Assembly (NCBI RefSeq): GCF_022647505.1
Contig: NZ_CP071409.1
Coordinates: 372,001 to 436,000, forward strand
Source of the DNA: [Pantoea] beijingensis
GTDB taxonomy: Bacteria; Pseudomonadota; Gammaproteobacteria; Enterobacterales; Enterobacteriaceae
Direction of reading: 5' to 3'
DNA length: 64,000 nucleotides
Shown here: one piece after another, positions 1-9,049 of the stretch
Layout: each line of letters begins with the position of its first letter
Numbering within the stretch: position 1 is the stretch's first letter
Made by a program: the position numbers and the translations under genes
Notes under the pieces: model-generated
What the model saw: only the letters and a program-made list of their open reading frames with translations
What the model was told of the DNA's origin: nothing
Databases searched by the model: none

Positions 1-302
1 GCGGAGAGTCGGAAACCAGCGTGATGCTGCATTTGCACCCTGAACTGGTACAGATGCAGTATGCGGAAAATTTCGTTTCGGCCTCGGTAGCTTCGGCGGA
101 GAAAGGTGGGATTCTAACGCCCGAAGGTGGCGTAAGCTTTGGCTGGATGGCTGAGGATCTTCATCCTTCCGGTACGACCGGTAATGCGGCCTCAGCGGAT
201 GCAGCCCGTGGAAAAATTGAAACAGAACGTGCTGCCCAGGCGTTAGTTCAATTGGTTCAGGAGGTACAGGCTTTTACGCCATTTCCGCCATCATCCCTTT
301 AA
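1..302 (+). CDS. Creatininase-family amidohydrolase, C-terminal part (partial)
   Basis: The reading frame is open from base 3 and ends at 302, so only about the last 100 residues are present. The first residues GESETS followed by a leucine/histidine-rich stretch match the conserved HAGexETS block of the creatininase family, in which the His and Glu help bind the catalytic metals. These enzymes hydrolyse cyclic or linear amides; the substrate cannot be told from this fragment. The gene ends inside the convergent LysR gene (29-base overlap) and sits next to a BMP-type importer with an isochorismatase-like hydrolase, which suggests a shared catabolic role. The apparent GTG/ATG near base 21 is internal, not the real start. 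Confidence 0.75.
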   Translation, partial: GESETSVMLHLHPELVQMQYAENFVSASVASAEKGGILTPEGGVSFGWMAEDLHPSGTTGNAASADAARGKIETERAAQALVQLVQEVQAFTPFPPSSL

Positions 303-1173
303 TCGTTTCTGCTAATACGCTGCCAATTGCGCTGGTGCCACGATCGTGACCGATCAGCATCAGTGTTTGCGGCTGCTGCGACAATTCACGCACCGGAATA
401 TAGATCAATCTGCCGCTGCGTAAATCAAATTCAATATCGAACGGTGTTAAAAAGGTGAGCGCCTGATCGACCATCGCGGCCTGGCGCATCACTTCAATGG
501 AGTTGGTTTCAATGACCGGCTGCATGGTCACCTTGGCTCGTGCGAAAAGATCGTTAAGATAAGGGCGGATCACCATACTTTTATCGGCAATAACCAATGA
601 ATGTGGCACACAATCGCTGAGACGCAGGCTGGTTTTATCTGCCAGAATATGGCCCGGCGCAACCACAGCACCCAGACGGCCAACTGACGATGCGAGGGTT
701 CTTAACGTCGGCGGGAGTTCGAAATCGAAACCGAGCCCTAAATCGGCCTCGCCGGAGGCGACAGCATTGATAATATCTTCACCGGTGGTCATTTGACGAA
801 GGATCAATTTGACGCGCGGATTTGCCCGACGAAACTCGGCAGCCGTGCGCGGAATCAGGTTTGCTGCCAGACCGCTCATCATTGCGACGGTTACTTCACC
901 GCGCCGTAACCCTTTCAACTCCTCAATTTTTATCTGTGCCCACTCCAGCTCCTTAAAGCTTTGCCGTACGTGGTGGATAAGCGTTTCACCAGCGGCGGTC
1001 AGCACCATTTTTCGTGGCAGTCGTTGGAACAGCGGGGTACCTAATGTTTCTTCCAGCGCCAGGATCTGGCGGTTAATCGCTGAGGCTGAAATATGCAGGC
1101 GTGCCGCTGCCTTACGGATCGATCCACACCGCGCCACTTCATCAAGATAAATTAACAACCGGTGCTGCAGCAT
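274..1173 (-). CDS. LysR-family transcriptional regulator
   Basis: The 299-residue protein has the LysR layout: an N-terminal winged helix-turn-helix (about residues 3-62, with GSIRKAAARLHISASAINRQ-type recognition sequence) and a C-terminal periplasmic-binding-like effector domain from about residue 90. The start at 1173 follows a strong Shine-Dalgarno (AAGGAGA). It is divergent from the BMP transporter operon with only 110 bases between the starts, and converges on the creatininase gene, so it most likely controls that cassette in response to its substrate. The effector is unknown. Confidence 0.9.
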   Translation of the reverse strand: MLQHRLLIYLDEVARCGSIRKAAARLHISASAINRQILALEETLGTPLFQRLPRKMVLTAAGETLIHHVRQSFKELEWAQIKIEELKGLRRGEVTVAMMSGLAANLIPRTAAEFRRANPRVKLILRQMTTGEDIINAVASGEADLGLGFDFELPPTLRTLASSVGRLGAVVAPGHILADKTSLRLSDCVPHSLVIADKSMVIRPYLNDLFARAKVTMQPVIETNSIEVMRQAAMVDQALTFLTPFDIEFDLRSGRLIYIPVRELSQQPQTLMLIGHDRGTSAIGSVLAETIKGMMAEMA

Positions 1174-1188
1174 GCTTCTCCTTTGCGT

Positions 1189-1263
1189 TGCCTTTTAGGC
1201 ATCACTGAGTGCGAAAATATATGCTTTTAAGGTAACGAAAATCACGGCATAACAGAAGCATAT
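1189..1263. promoter_or_regulatory. Divergent LysR/transporter control region with inverted repeats
   Basis: The short spacer holds TGCC-TTTTA-GGCA (1189-1201), a perfect interrupted palindrome, and a pair of inverted arms, ATATGCTT (1219-1226) and AAGCATAT (1256-1263), 29 bases apart. LysR regulators commonly bind interrupted palindromes in the spacer between their own gene and a divergent target, so these are candidate recognition and activation sites. The assignment is inferred from position and symmetry only. Confidence 0.5.
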
Positions 1264-1283
1264 TTAGCAGGAGGAGCATAAAA

Positions 1284-2291
1284 ATGGCGGGTTTAAGTCG
1301 CAGAGATTTCGCAAAAATGCTGGCAGGAGCGGTGTTGTTGCCCACACTCACTCCGCTGTTATCAAGTAAAGCGCAGGCGGCAGACGCACACGTTAAAGTC
1401 GCGTTGCTGTTACCCGGCTCTATTGCTGATGGCGGCTGGAATACATTGGCCTGGCAAGGACTGCAATCGCTGAAAAAACAGGGCTATACCGTTGCCTACA
1501 GCGAGAGCGTGCCGCAGGCACAGATGGAACAGGCAATCCGTGGCTATGCCGATGACGGTTTTGCGCTCATTATCGGGCACAGCTTTGAGTATGGTTCTGC
1601 CTTTGCAGAAATTGCGCCTGAATATCCAGACACGCAGTTTTTTGCTTCTACATTCAAACCTGCTGAAGCTGCGCCGCCTAACGTTGAATATGTCGACCTG
1701 GCCTATATCCAGGCAGCATATGCAGCAGGCGCGCTGGCGGCATTGATCTCAACGAACGGTCGCGCTGTTGGTTTTGTCGGTGGTGGTGATAACCCTACAC
1801 AGCAAGGGATGATGCGGGCCTTTATCGCGGGTGCGGAGAAGGCGCGTTCGGGTGTGAAAGGCCTGGGCGTTATTACCGGTGAATACGGTAATGCAGCGAA
1901 GGGACGTGAAGCGGCAACCACCATGATCGGCAATGGGGCGGATGTGATTTGGCATGCGGCAGATGTCACCGGACTGGGGGCGTTGCAGGGAGCCGCAGCG
2001 GCAAAAGTGAAAGCTATTGGCTGCTATTCCGACCAGAAAGATATTGTTCCAGGTACCGTCGCCTGTAGTTTTAAGCAAAACCTTGACTGGTTGGTGGAAG
2101 AGGTAGGGCACTCGGTAGCTAACCACCAATTTTCGGGCGGGAAAGAGTGGCAGCCCAGCGTCGCTAAAAGTTGGTCGGTGATCTACGGCAGCGGCCAGTT
2201 TGACAGCAAGCTGGTTAGCGCCAGTGCATGGCAGGCTTTTCTGGCTATCTGGCAGCAGCTTGATAGTGGCGCGTTACTGGTAAAAGTCTGA
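1284..2291 (+). CDS. BMP/PnrA-family ABC transporter substrate-binding protein, Tat-type signal
   Basis: The 335-residue protein is a periplasmic binding protein of the BMP (Med/PnrA) family, known for nucleosides, purines and related heterocycles. The N-terminus carries a twin-arginine motif (SRRDFAK, residues 5-11), a hydrophobic stretch and an AQA-AD cleavage site near residue 33, so export through Tat is likely. The mature part starts with a VALLLPGSIADGGWN block typical of the family. A GGAGGAG ribosome site precedes the ATG. It is the first gene of a six-gene operon with ATPase, two permeases, a cupin and a hydrolase. Confidence 0.9.
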   Translation: MAGLSRRDFAKMLAGAVLLPTLTPLLSSKAQAADAHVKVALLLPGSIADGGWNTLAWQGLQSLKKQGYTVAYSESVPQAQMEQAIRGYADDGFALIIGHSFEYGSAFAEIAPEYPDTQFFASTFKPAEAAPPNVEYVDLAYIQAAYAAGALAALISTNGRAVGFVGGGDNPTQQGMMRAFIAGAEKARSGVKGLGVITGEYGNAAKGREAATTMIGNGADVIWHAADVTGLGALQGAAAAKVKAIGCYSDQKDIVPGTVACSFKQNLDWLVEEVGHSVANHQFSGGKEWQPSVAKSWSVIYGSGQFDSKLVSASAWQAFLAIWQQLDSGALLVKV

Positions 2292-2307
2292 GGGGCGAGA
2301 GACGATT

Positions 2308-3849
2308 TTGACGACGGTGCGAGTTGCGCTTCAGAACATTACCAAACGCTTTGCCCGCGTGACCGCCAACGATCGCGTATCGCTGACGGTGAAAGCGGGG
2401 GAAATCCACGCGCTGCTCGGTGAGAATGGTGCGGGAAAAAGCACGCTGATGCAGATTTTGTATGGCCTCTATCACCCTGATGAAGGCGAAATTATTGTTG
2501 ATGGTCAGCCAGTACAGTTCCGCGATCCGGGGGATGCCATTGCCTGTGGTATCGGCATGGTACATCAGGAATTTATGCTCGTTCAGCCAATGAGTGTGGT
2601 TGAGAACGTTATCCTGGGCCTGAAAGAGAACGCCAGTGGACGGCTCGATCTGCATGCGGCCGCGGCGCGGCTCACGGCGCTGTCGAAGCAGCACGGGCTG
2701 GATGTCGATCCTTGGGCGAAGGTGCAGCATTTGCCGATTGGTGTGCAGCAGCGGGTAGAGATCCTCAAGTTACTTTATCGTGATGCCCAAGTGCTGATTC
2801 TTGATGAGCCCACGGCAGTCCTGACGCCGCAGGAAAAAGCTGGATTGTTTGCAACGTTAACGTCGCTACGTGCCGAAGGTCGTTCGGTCGTTATCGTAAC
2901 CCATAAGCTGTATGAAATTATGGCGATAGCCGATCGCGTATCGGTTATGCGTAGTGGAAAAATGGTCGATACCGTTGCGGTCACTGAAACGTCGGAAACA
3001 GATTTAGCCCGGCGCATGGTGGGACGAGATGTTGTGTTGCGCGTTAATAAATCGCCCTGCCGACCAGGAAAAGAGGTGTTGCGTGTCGACAGCATCGCAT
3101 TACGTGATGAAAGTGGTAAACAGAAAATTTGGCGTGCATCACTTCAGGTGGCGGCAGGTGAAATTCTCGGGATTGCCGGTGTTGACGGAAACGGTCAGTC
3201 AGAACTGGCGGATGCATTGCTCAACCTCCGCAGTGTGGAAGCGGGACGTATCTGGCTATCCGGCAAGGATATTACTGAAGATTCACCGGCGCAGCGCCGC
3301 GCTAAAGGCATTGGATTTATTCCTGCCGACCGTCGTGGCGTAGGCTCGATCACCTCTATGTCTATTGCCGATAACGCGATGCTTGGCGCGCAACAGACCT
3401 TTACCCGTGCGCGCGGCTGGCTATTAGATCGAGGGCGTATTGCCCGCCATGCGCAAAGTATTATTGCGCACTTCAAGGTGCGTACACCGGACAGTGAATT
3501 TGAAGCTGGAAAACTCTCCGGTGGGAACCTGCAAAAACTCATCCTTGGAAGAGAGGTGGCCCGTAATCCGCGACTGTTAGTGGTGGAGCAACCCACTCGC
3601 GGTTTGGATGTCGGTGCCGTAGAAGCGGTATGGCAAGGGCTGCTGGCTGCTCGTGAACAAGGGTGTGCCATTGTCATGATCTCAGCCGAGCTGGAAGAGA
3701 TTCTTAACCTCTCCGATCGTATTGCCGTGATGTACGGCGGTCAGATTGCCGGTGTGCTGGATGCGGCAGAGGCTACGCCGGAAAAACTGGGTGAACTAAT
3801 GGCGGGCGGTAAACTGAAAAAAGGAGCGGATGATGAAAAAGCTGCTTGA
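2308..3849 (+). CDS. BMP-type ABC transporter ATP-binding protein (double NBD)
   Basis: The 513-residue protein has two fused nucleotide-binding domains, as in RbsA and nucleoside importers. The first domain has Walker A GENGAGKST at 38-46 and a Walker B LILDEPT near residue 160. The second has the degenerate Walker A (GVDGNGQ) usual in this subfamily, a canonical LSGGN signature and VVEQPTRGLD. The start is TTG at 2308, preceded by GAGGGGCGAGAG, 16 bases after the binding-protein gene. It energises import through the two following permeases, whose first gene overlaps its 3' end by 20 bases. Confidence 0.92.
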   Translation: MTTVRVALQNITKRFARVTANDRVSLTVKAGEIHALLGENGAGKSTLMQILYGLYHPDEGEIIVDGQPVQFRDPGDAIACGIGMVHQEFMLVQPMSVVENVILGLKENASGRLDLHAAAARLTALSKQHGLDVDPWAKVQHLPIGVQQRVEILKLLYRDAQVLILDEPTAVLTPQEKAGLFATLTSLRAEGRSVVIVTHKLYEIMAIADRVSVMRSGKMVDTVAVTETSETDLARRMVGRDVVLRVNKSPCRPGKEVLRVDSIALRDESGKQKIWRASLQVAAGEILGIAGVDGNGQSELADALLNLRSVEAGRIWLSGKDITEDSPAQRRAKGIGFIPADRRGVGSITSMSIADNAMLGAQQTFTRARGWLLDRGRIARHAQSIIAHFKVRTPDSEFEAGKLSGGNLQKLILGREVARNPRLLVVEQPTRGLDVGAVEAVWQGLLAAREQGCAIVMISAELEEILNLSDRIAVMYGGQIAGVLDAAEATPEKLGELMAGGKLKKGADDEKAA

Positions 3850-4948
3850 GAAACGCCTGGCCCCCGTGGACTCCTCCTCGGCAATATTGATCACCTCGCT
3901 GAGCGCAATGCTGGCCGCGTTCGTGCTGGCGGGCCTGTTATTTATTCCCTTCGGTGGTAACCCATTGGTTGCCTATGGTTTCTTGTTTAGCGAGGCCTTC
4001 GGCTCGCTGCGCGGGATAGGGTTAACGCTGGTCCAGGCAACTCCACTAATGCTTATTGCGTTGGCTACCATCGTTATTTGGCGCGCGGGGCTGGGCTATA
4101 TCGGCTTTGAGGGGTGCTTTTTAGTTGGGGCAGCGGCGGCAAGCTGGATAGCGCTGTCCGGTACGCCACAGGGATTTCCCTGGACGTTACCGGATTGGTT
4201 CTACTGGCCTGCGGTGCTGATAGCGGCATTTGTCTCTGGCGCGCTGTGGGCTGGTTGGGTCGGAGCACTGCGAGTGCGGTTCGGCGGTAACGATGTGCTG
4301 ATCTCATTGATGGCAAACTACGTGGCGATCTTCCTGGTGCAATATTTGGTGTCAGGCCCGATGCGTGCCGTGGGCGATCTTCCGCAAACGCCGCGGTTGC
4401 CTCACGACAGTTGGTTACCCTATCTGGTCAACGGTATGCGGATGCACTGGGGGCTGGTGATTGCATTATTCTCCACGCTTTTTGTCTGGTGGCTAATCCG
4501 CGCGACGCCTGCCGGATATGAAATTATTGTGAGCGGCCTGAATCTGAAAGCGGCGCGTTATGGCGGAATCAATGTCGCGAAACGGCAGATGAGCGCCGTG
4601 CTGCTTGGCGGCGGCCTGGCGGCGCTGGCGGGACTCTGTGCGGTGCTTGGCGTACAGCATCGCTTGATGGATGGACTCTCTGGCGGCGTAGGATTTATTG
4701 GGGTGGTTGTAGCGCTACTGGCCCGGTTGAATCCGCTGCTGGTGATCCCCACGGCAATCCTTTATGGCGGGCTGGAAGTCGGCGGTAATGCTATGCAGCG
4801 TCAAACGGGCTTACCCACTTCAGTGGTGCTGATCCTGCAAAGCCTGGTGGTATTGCTGATTCTGGCAGGCGATATCCTGCGCTATTACCGCGTACGCTGG
4901 CCGGGTACAGCACGTTCAACGCCACCGTTGTCGGAGGACACGCCATGA
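3830..4948 (+). CDS. BMP-type ABC transporter permease, first subunit
   Basis: The 372-residue polytopic membrane protein is of the BPD_transp_2 (LivH/RbsC-like) family, with about eight to ten hydrophobic segments. It begins with ATGATGAAAAAG inside the end of the ATPase gene, so translation is probably coupled. Its length and the loop with a conserved GFEGCFLVGA block fit the larger of the two permeases in BMP transporters. It forms the heteromeric channel with the next gene product. Confidence 0.88.
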   Translation: MMKKLLEKRLAPVDSSSAILITSLSAMLAAFVLAGLLFIPFGGNPLVAYGFLFSEAFGSLRGIGLTLVQATPLMLIALATIVIWRAGLGYIGFEGCFLVGAAAASWIALSGTPQGFPWTLPDWFYWPAVLIAAFVSGALWAGWVGALRVRFGGNDVLISLMANYVAIFLVQYLVSGPMRAVGDLPQTPRLPHDSWLPYLVNGMRMHWGLVIALFSTLFVWWLIRATPAGYEIIVSGLNLKAARYGGINVAKRQMSAVLLGGGLAALAGLCAVLGVQHRLMDGLSGGVGFIGVVVALLARLNPLLVIPTAILYGGLEVGGNAMQRQTGLPTSVVLILQSLVVLLILAGDILRYYRVRWPGTARSTPPLSEDTP

Positions 4949-5883
4949 ATGAATTAATGAATGTTAATAACGCTTTCATCGTCACCTGGTTGGCCGCTGC
5001 GGTGCGTTTAGCCGGGCCGGTATTGCTTGCCGCACTTGGTGAAATCTATGCTGAACGCGCCGGGGTACTGAATATCGGTATCGAAGGGGCCATCTTGATG
5101 GGGGCGCTGGGCAGCTATATGACTGCAGTATATAGCGGTTCCACAGTGCTCGGGTTTATGGCTGGAGGCGTTGCGGGGCTGGTGGTAGGTTTCTTACTGG
5201 CTGCGCTGTATCTGCGCGCGCATGCCAGTCAAATTGTGGTCGGTATCGTCTTTAATATCCTTGCGGGAGGGTTTGCCACCTGGATCTACTCATTGATGAT
5301 GGGCGATAGGTCGTCACCTACTATTGCTATGTTGGATCCGGTTGCCATTCCACTGCTGTCCGATATCCCTGGGTTGGGGCCAGTACTATTCAAGCAACCG
5401 CTACCGCTCTGGTTTACTTTGGCGCTGGTGGTTATCGCCCATTATGGTCTGTTCCACACCCGATTTGGACTGTCTCTGCGTGCGGTCGGTGAAAACCCCC
5501 GAGCGGCGCATGCCGCGGGTATTAACGTATTGAAAATTCGTACCTGGGGCGTGTTGCTCTCCTGTATAGGCGCAGGGCTGGCAGGCAGCTATCTGGTGAC
5601 CGCGCAGATTGGGCTTTTTCGCGACAATATTGTTAGTGGGCAGGGATTTATCGCTCTTGCTATCGTGATTTTTGGTCGCTGGAGCCCATTCAAGGCTTTA
5701 ATCGCAGCGTTTATTTTTGGTGCTGCCGATGCCCTTCAGCTATCGCTTCAGCTATTTGAGAGTACGTTACCGCCACAGTTACTGCTGGCATTGCCTTATT
5801 TGCTCACCATCCTGGCAATGTCCGGCGTGGTGGGGCGCACGGTTCAGCCGGGCGCATTAACTCAGCCTTATCGTAAGGAGTAG
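4945..5883 (+). CDS. BMP-type ABC transporter permease, second subunit
   Basis: The 312-residue polytopic protein is of the same permease family. It carries the highly conserved ERAGVLNIGIEGAILMGA block near residues 35-52 and GENPRAAHAAGIN further on, both characteristic of nucleoside/BMP importers. Its ATG overlaps the upstream stop (ATGA), so the two permeases are translationally coupled. Confidence 0.9.
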   Translation: MNELMNVNNAFIVTWLAAAVRLAGPVLLAALGEIYAERAGVLNIGIEGAILMGALGSYMTAVYSGSTVLGFMAGGVAGLVVGFLLAALYLRAHASQIVVGIVFNILAGGFATWIYSLMMGDRSSPTIAMLDPVAIPLLSDIPGLGPVLFKQPLPLWFTLALVVIAHYGLFHTRFGLSLRAVGENPRAAHAAGINVLKIRTWGVLLSCIGAGLAGSYLVTAQIGLFRDNIVSGQGFIALAIVIFGRWSPFKALIAAFIFGAADALQLSLQLFESTLPPQLLLALPYLLTILAMSGVVGRTVQPGALTQPYRKE

Positions 5884-5886
5884 TGG

Positions 5887-6309
5887 ATGATGAACTTCCG
5901 GTTAACTAATGTGGCAGATGCGCAGGTGTTTCGTATCAGCCCGCAGGACACGAACTATTTCGCCGTGCTTTTTGATAAGCAACAGGATGATATTGATAAC
6001 ATCTTTGTCGTGGAGATCTTCACTGTTGGTGGAGCAACACCGCCTAACGCCCATGTCCATGCGCATGAGTTCTTCTACGTGTTACAAGGCGAAGGTGTGG
6101 CCAGTTGCAATGGCAATGAAGTGATTATTGGCAAAGGTGACGCTTTGCTACTCCATCCGGGGAATGAACATCTTATCCGCAATACTGGCAACGGTAAGCT
6201 GTATACGCTCACGGTTATGACGCCAAATGAAGGATTTGCCGAGCTTATTCGCAGCGGTGAGCCCATGACGCTGGATGAAGAAGATTTACGCGTGCTGAGC
6301 GGGAGTTGA
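5887..6309 (+). CDS. Small cupin-domain protein
   Basis: The 140-residue single-domain cupin has motif 1 with H56, H58, H60 and E61 (HVHAHEF) and motif 2 with H95 (PGNEHLI), so a metal site is intact. It starts four bases after the second permease gene, as ATGATG. In catabolic operons such cupins act as small dioxygenases, isomerases or substrate sensors; no specific reaction can be assigned. Its placement between transporter and hydrolase suggests action on the imported compound. Confidence 0.8.
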   Translation: MMNFRLTNVADAQVFRISPQDTNYFAVLFDKQQDDIDNIFVVEIFTVGGATPPNAHVHAHEFFYVLQGEGVASCNGNEVIIGKGDALLLHPGNEHLIRNTGNGKLYTLTVMTPNEGFAELIRSGEPMTLDEEDLRVLSGS

Positions 6310-6310
6310 C

Positions 6311-7072
6311 ATGACGGGAAATCCACTGGGAAGTGCGCCGCATAATCAATGGCACGTCAGCGAAACCCAGGTTGATATGGTTCGGGCACTGCCTGTACCC
6401 CGCCCGCTGACACTTAGCAGTGCAGGGCGTGAAGTCACTTTTGATTTGACCCGTACAGCACTGTTGGTCATCGATATGCAGAATGATTTTTGCCACGTTG
6501 ACGGCTGGCTCAGCCATATTGGCGTTGATGTTTCCGCAGCACGGAAGCCAATCGCACCGCTGCAAAAATTGCTGCCTACTTTGCGTAACGTTGATGTCCC
6601 GGTAATCTGGCTTAACTGGGGTAACCGGCCGGATAGACTTAATCTGAGCCCGGCATTGCTACATGTTTATAATCCCCATGGTGATGGTGTCGGCTTGGGG
6701 GATGCGCTGCCGGGGTCGGGTGCTCCGGTATTACAGGCGGGCAGTTGGGCGGCGGCGGTGGTTGATGAGCTGACGCCGGAGTCTGATGATATTCGGATCG
6801 ACAAGTACCGGATGTCTGGTTTCCAGGACACGATGCTGGATAGCGTGCTGCGAAACCTGGGCGTTTCCACGCTGTTATTTGCTGGCGTCAATGCCGATCA
6901 GTGTGTGCTCTGTACACTACAGGACGCGAATTTCCACGGGTATGACTGCCTGCTGCTGGAAGATTGCAGCGCGACGACATCGCCCGCTTACTGCCTTGAT
7001 GCTACGTTATATAATGTTCAACAATGCTTTGGTTTTGTCGTGAACTCGGCTGAGCTGGTAAAGCAACTTTAG
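6311..7072 (+). CDS. Isochorismatase-like cysteine hydrolase
   Basis: The 253-residue protein has the full catalytic triad of the isochorismatase-like amidohydrolases: D55 (VIDMQND), K165 (IDKYRMSG) and C198 (NADQCVL). An extension of about 40 residues precedes the core. Relatives with a Cys nucleophile hydrolyse N-carbamoyl groups, biuret, ureidoacrylate or nicotinamide. It is the last gene of the BMP operon, one base after the cupin. Together with the creatininase-family gene, it supports breakdown of an imported ureide or cyclic amide, which is an inference. Confidence 0.88.
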   Translation: MTGNPLGSAPHNQWHVSETQVDMVRALPVPRPLTLSSAGREVTFDLTRTALLVIDMQNDFCHVDGWLSHIGVDVSAARKPIAPLQKLLPTLRNVDVPVIWLNWGNRPDRLNLSPALLHVYNPHGDGVGLGDALPGSGAPVLQAGSWAAAVVDELTPESDDIRIDKYRMSGFQDTMLDSVLRNLGVSTLLFAGVNADQCVLCTLQDANFHGYDCLLLEDCSATTSPAYCLDATLYNVQQCFGFVVNSAELVKQL

Positions 7073-7102
7073 GGCGCGAGCAGGGCATGTTCCGAGGGGA
7101 CA

Positions 7103-7127
7103 GGAGCGGGGCTGATGCCCGCGCTCC
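7103..7127. terminator. Hairpin between convergent genes
   Basis: A GC-rich inverted repeat (GGAGCGGGGC and GCCCGCGCTCC around a TGAT loop, one bulged base) lies between the hydrolase gene and the oppositely oriented yheU. It has no clear T-run, so terminator function is only suggested by position. Confidence 0.35.
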
Positions 7128-7149
7128 AACGGCCTGACAGAATAGGCCC

Positions 7150-7368
7150 TTAATCGCGCAACTGCCCACGCGGCATAATATTGATGGTTTCATGCAGTTC
7201 CGACCAAACCAGCACCGCTTCGCCGCTGGTTAGCTGGCGGCGAACGTCTTCAACTTTACCTTCTAAAGAACGTTCCTGTTCGCCGTAGTCGGTACCTTCT
7301 CGTAATACAAAAGATTCAATCAGGTTATCCAGTGTTTCAGGTGTCAGGTCTTGCCAGGGAATGATCAC
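7150..7368 (-). CDS. yheU: YheU-family conserved protein
   Basis: The 72-residue protein matches E. coli YheU in length and sequence style (MIIPWQDL start, [17 protein letters not shown] middle). Its function is unknown; the family is small and acidic. It lies four bases downstream of yheT on the same strand, as in E. coli, so the pair is probably cotranscribed. Confidence 0.9.
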   Translation of the reverse strand: MIIPWQDLTPETLDNLIESFVLREGTDYGEQERSLEGKVEDVRRQLTSGEAVLVWSELHETINIMPRGQLRD

Positions 7369-7372
7369 AGCT

Positions 7373-8389
7373 TTAGTTATCCAGATAATGAGAAAGCCAT
7401 TGCGGAATGCGTGTTTCCAGCCACATTTGCGGTTTACGCAATGTGCCGCCGACGAAGCCGACGTGCCCGCCGTTTTCCGTTAGTTGATATTCAATATTAG
7501 CAGGTAAGTTTGCCGGATCCGGGATCACCGCGTCAGTCATAAAAGGATCGTCTTTCGCGTGGATGATCAATAGCGGTTTACGCACGTTGGGTAGTAGCGG
7601 CAGCGCGCTACAGCGCCGATAGTAATCGATAGCACTGGTAAAGCCATGGGCACGTGCGGTGATGGCATCATCAAAATCGCGCAGCTTCTTCAATCCTTTC
7701 AATTGCGGCAAATCTACAGGCAGTGTACCTGGCCACGCAAGGAGTTTACGTTTGGCGGTTTGCTTAAGCAGTTTTAGTAAGTAGCGTTGATAAATACGCG
7801 AAAACCCCTGTTCCAGGCGGTCAGTACAAGGCTCCAGCATCAATGGGGCAGAAACGACCGCGCCGGCATCCAGCAGACACCGATCGCCCTGTTTACCCAT
7901 CAGGCAGGCCAACATATTGCCTCCCAGCGATACGCCAACGGCAGCGGTGGGCACTTTCCCCCACGTTTGTTGTAGCCACTGCAGAAAAAAGCTGGCATCT
8001 TCCGTCTCGCCGGAGTGGTAAATGCGCTGCAGGCGATTCGGTTCACCGCTACAACCACGAAAGTGCATCACCACGCCAAGCCAACCGCGATCTTTCCATG
8101 CCTGTAACAGTCCATGCGCATAAGGGCTGTGAAAACTGCCTTCCAGCCCGTGAAACAGAACCACTCGCGGCTTATGTCGGGCCTGAGCGGGATTTTCACT
8201 CCATGCCAGGTCGACAAAGTCGCCATCGGGCAATTCGAGTCGCTGCCAACTGGGCTGCAAATGAATGCGTCGTCTTACCAGACGTGGAAGGAGGGTTTGC
8301 AGGTGCGGATTACGCATCCCAGGCATTGGCGTGAACATAATGTCATCCATGTCGTTAAAAATGATGTTGTAAAGGCTTGTACGATCCAT
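7373..8389 (-). CDS. yheT: YheT-family alpha/beta hydrolase
   Basis: The 338-residue protein is close to E. coli YheT, with conserved blocks [19 protein letters not shown] and [11 protein letters not shown]. The nucleophile elbow GVSLGGN gives the catalytic Ser, with an Asp in HAKDDPF and a His in GGHVGF. The substrate is unknown, probably an ester. The first ATG at 8389 gives a 17-residue leader before MFTPM; the internal ATG there could be the real start. Confidence 0.9.
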   Translation of the reverse strand: MDRTSLYNIIFNDMDDIMFTPMPGMRNPHLQTLLPRLVRRRIHLQPSWQRLELPDGDFVDLAWSENPAQARHKPRVVLFHGLEGSFHSPYAHGLLQAWKDRGWLGVVMHFRGCSGEPNRLQRIYHSGETEDASFFLQWLQQTWGKVPTAAVGVSLGGNMLACLMGKQGDRCLLDAGAVVSAPLMLEPCTDRLEQGFSRIYQRYLLKLLKQTAKRKLLAWPGTLPVDLPQLKGLKKLRDFDDAITARAHGFTSAIDYYRRCSALPLLPNVRKPLLIIHAKDDPFMTDAVIPDPANLPANIEYQLTENGGHVGFVGGTLRKPQMWLETRIPQWLSHYLDN

Positions 8390-8446
8390 ATCACGCTGTT
8401 AGCTTCGGTAAGTTCGCAATTTTTTAGGGTGAGAGGCACCCGATTC

Positions 8447-9049
8447 ATGGAACTCAGTCTTTTTCTCTCTATGCTCGGTTTTTTATGGGTCGCGGCAATT
8501 ACGCCTGGTCCTAATAATATGTTACTCACCGCCTCCGGTGCTAATTTTGGTTTCCTTCGCTCATTGCCATTGATGGTTGGCATTATGCTTGGGATGCAGG
8601 TGATGTTGCTGCTGGTCGCTTTCGGCGTTGGCGGCTTGATCCTACTCTATCCGGCTCTGCATCTTATTCTGAAGATTGCCGGTAGCCTTTATTTGTTATG
8701 GCTGGCGTGGAAAATCGGTACGGCCGCCTATGAAACACTGGAGGTTGATGCAGGGCCACAAAACCCGATGCCATTCTGGCAGGGGGGATTATTACAGCTG
8801 ATTAACCCGAAGGCATGGCTTATGGCGCTGGGGGCGGTGGCCAGTTTCAGCCTGGCCGGTGAAGCCTGGCGTGCTTCCGTGATCGCGATAAGCATTGGAA
8901 TGGTGTTGGTCAATGCGGTGGCGGGGGTAATCTGGCTTGGTTTTGGGACGTTGATTGGCCGTATTTTACGTAGCAGACGGGCATGGACCATATTCAACGT
9001 TTCGATGGGACTGCTCACGGCGGCCTGTGTCCTGCTAATCTGGCATTGA
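8447..9049 (+). CDS. LysE/RhtB-family translocator
   Basis: The 200-residue protein has about six membrane segments and the family hallmark ITPGPNN near residue 20, followed by GxxxG-rich helices; it should export an amino acid or similar small metabolite. The frame is open further upstream, overlapping yheT on the other strand, but MELSLFLS is the start that matches the family. It is divergent from yheT and ends just before the convergent LacI gene. Confidence 0.88.
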   Translation: MELSLFLSMLGFLWVAAITPGPNNMLLTASGANFGFLRSLPLMVGIMLGMQVMLLLVAFGVGGLILLYPALHLILKIAGSLYLLWLAWKIGTAAYETLEVDAGPQNPMPFWQGGLLQLINPKAWLMALGAVASFSLAGEAWRASVIAISIGMVLVNAVAGVIWLGFGTLIGRILRSRRAWTIFNVSMGLLTAACVLLIWH

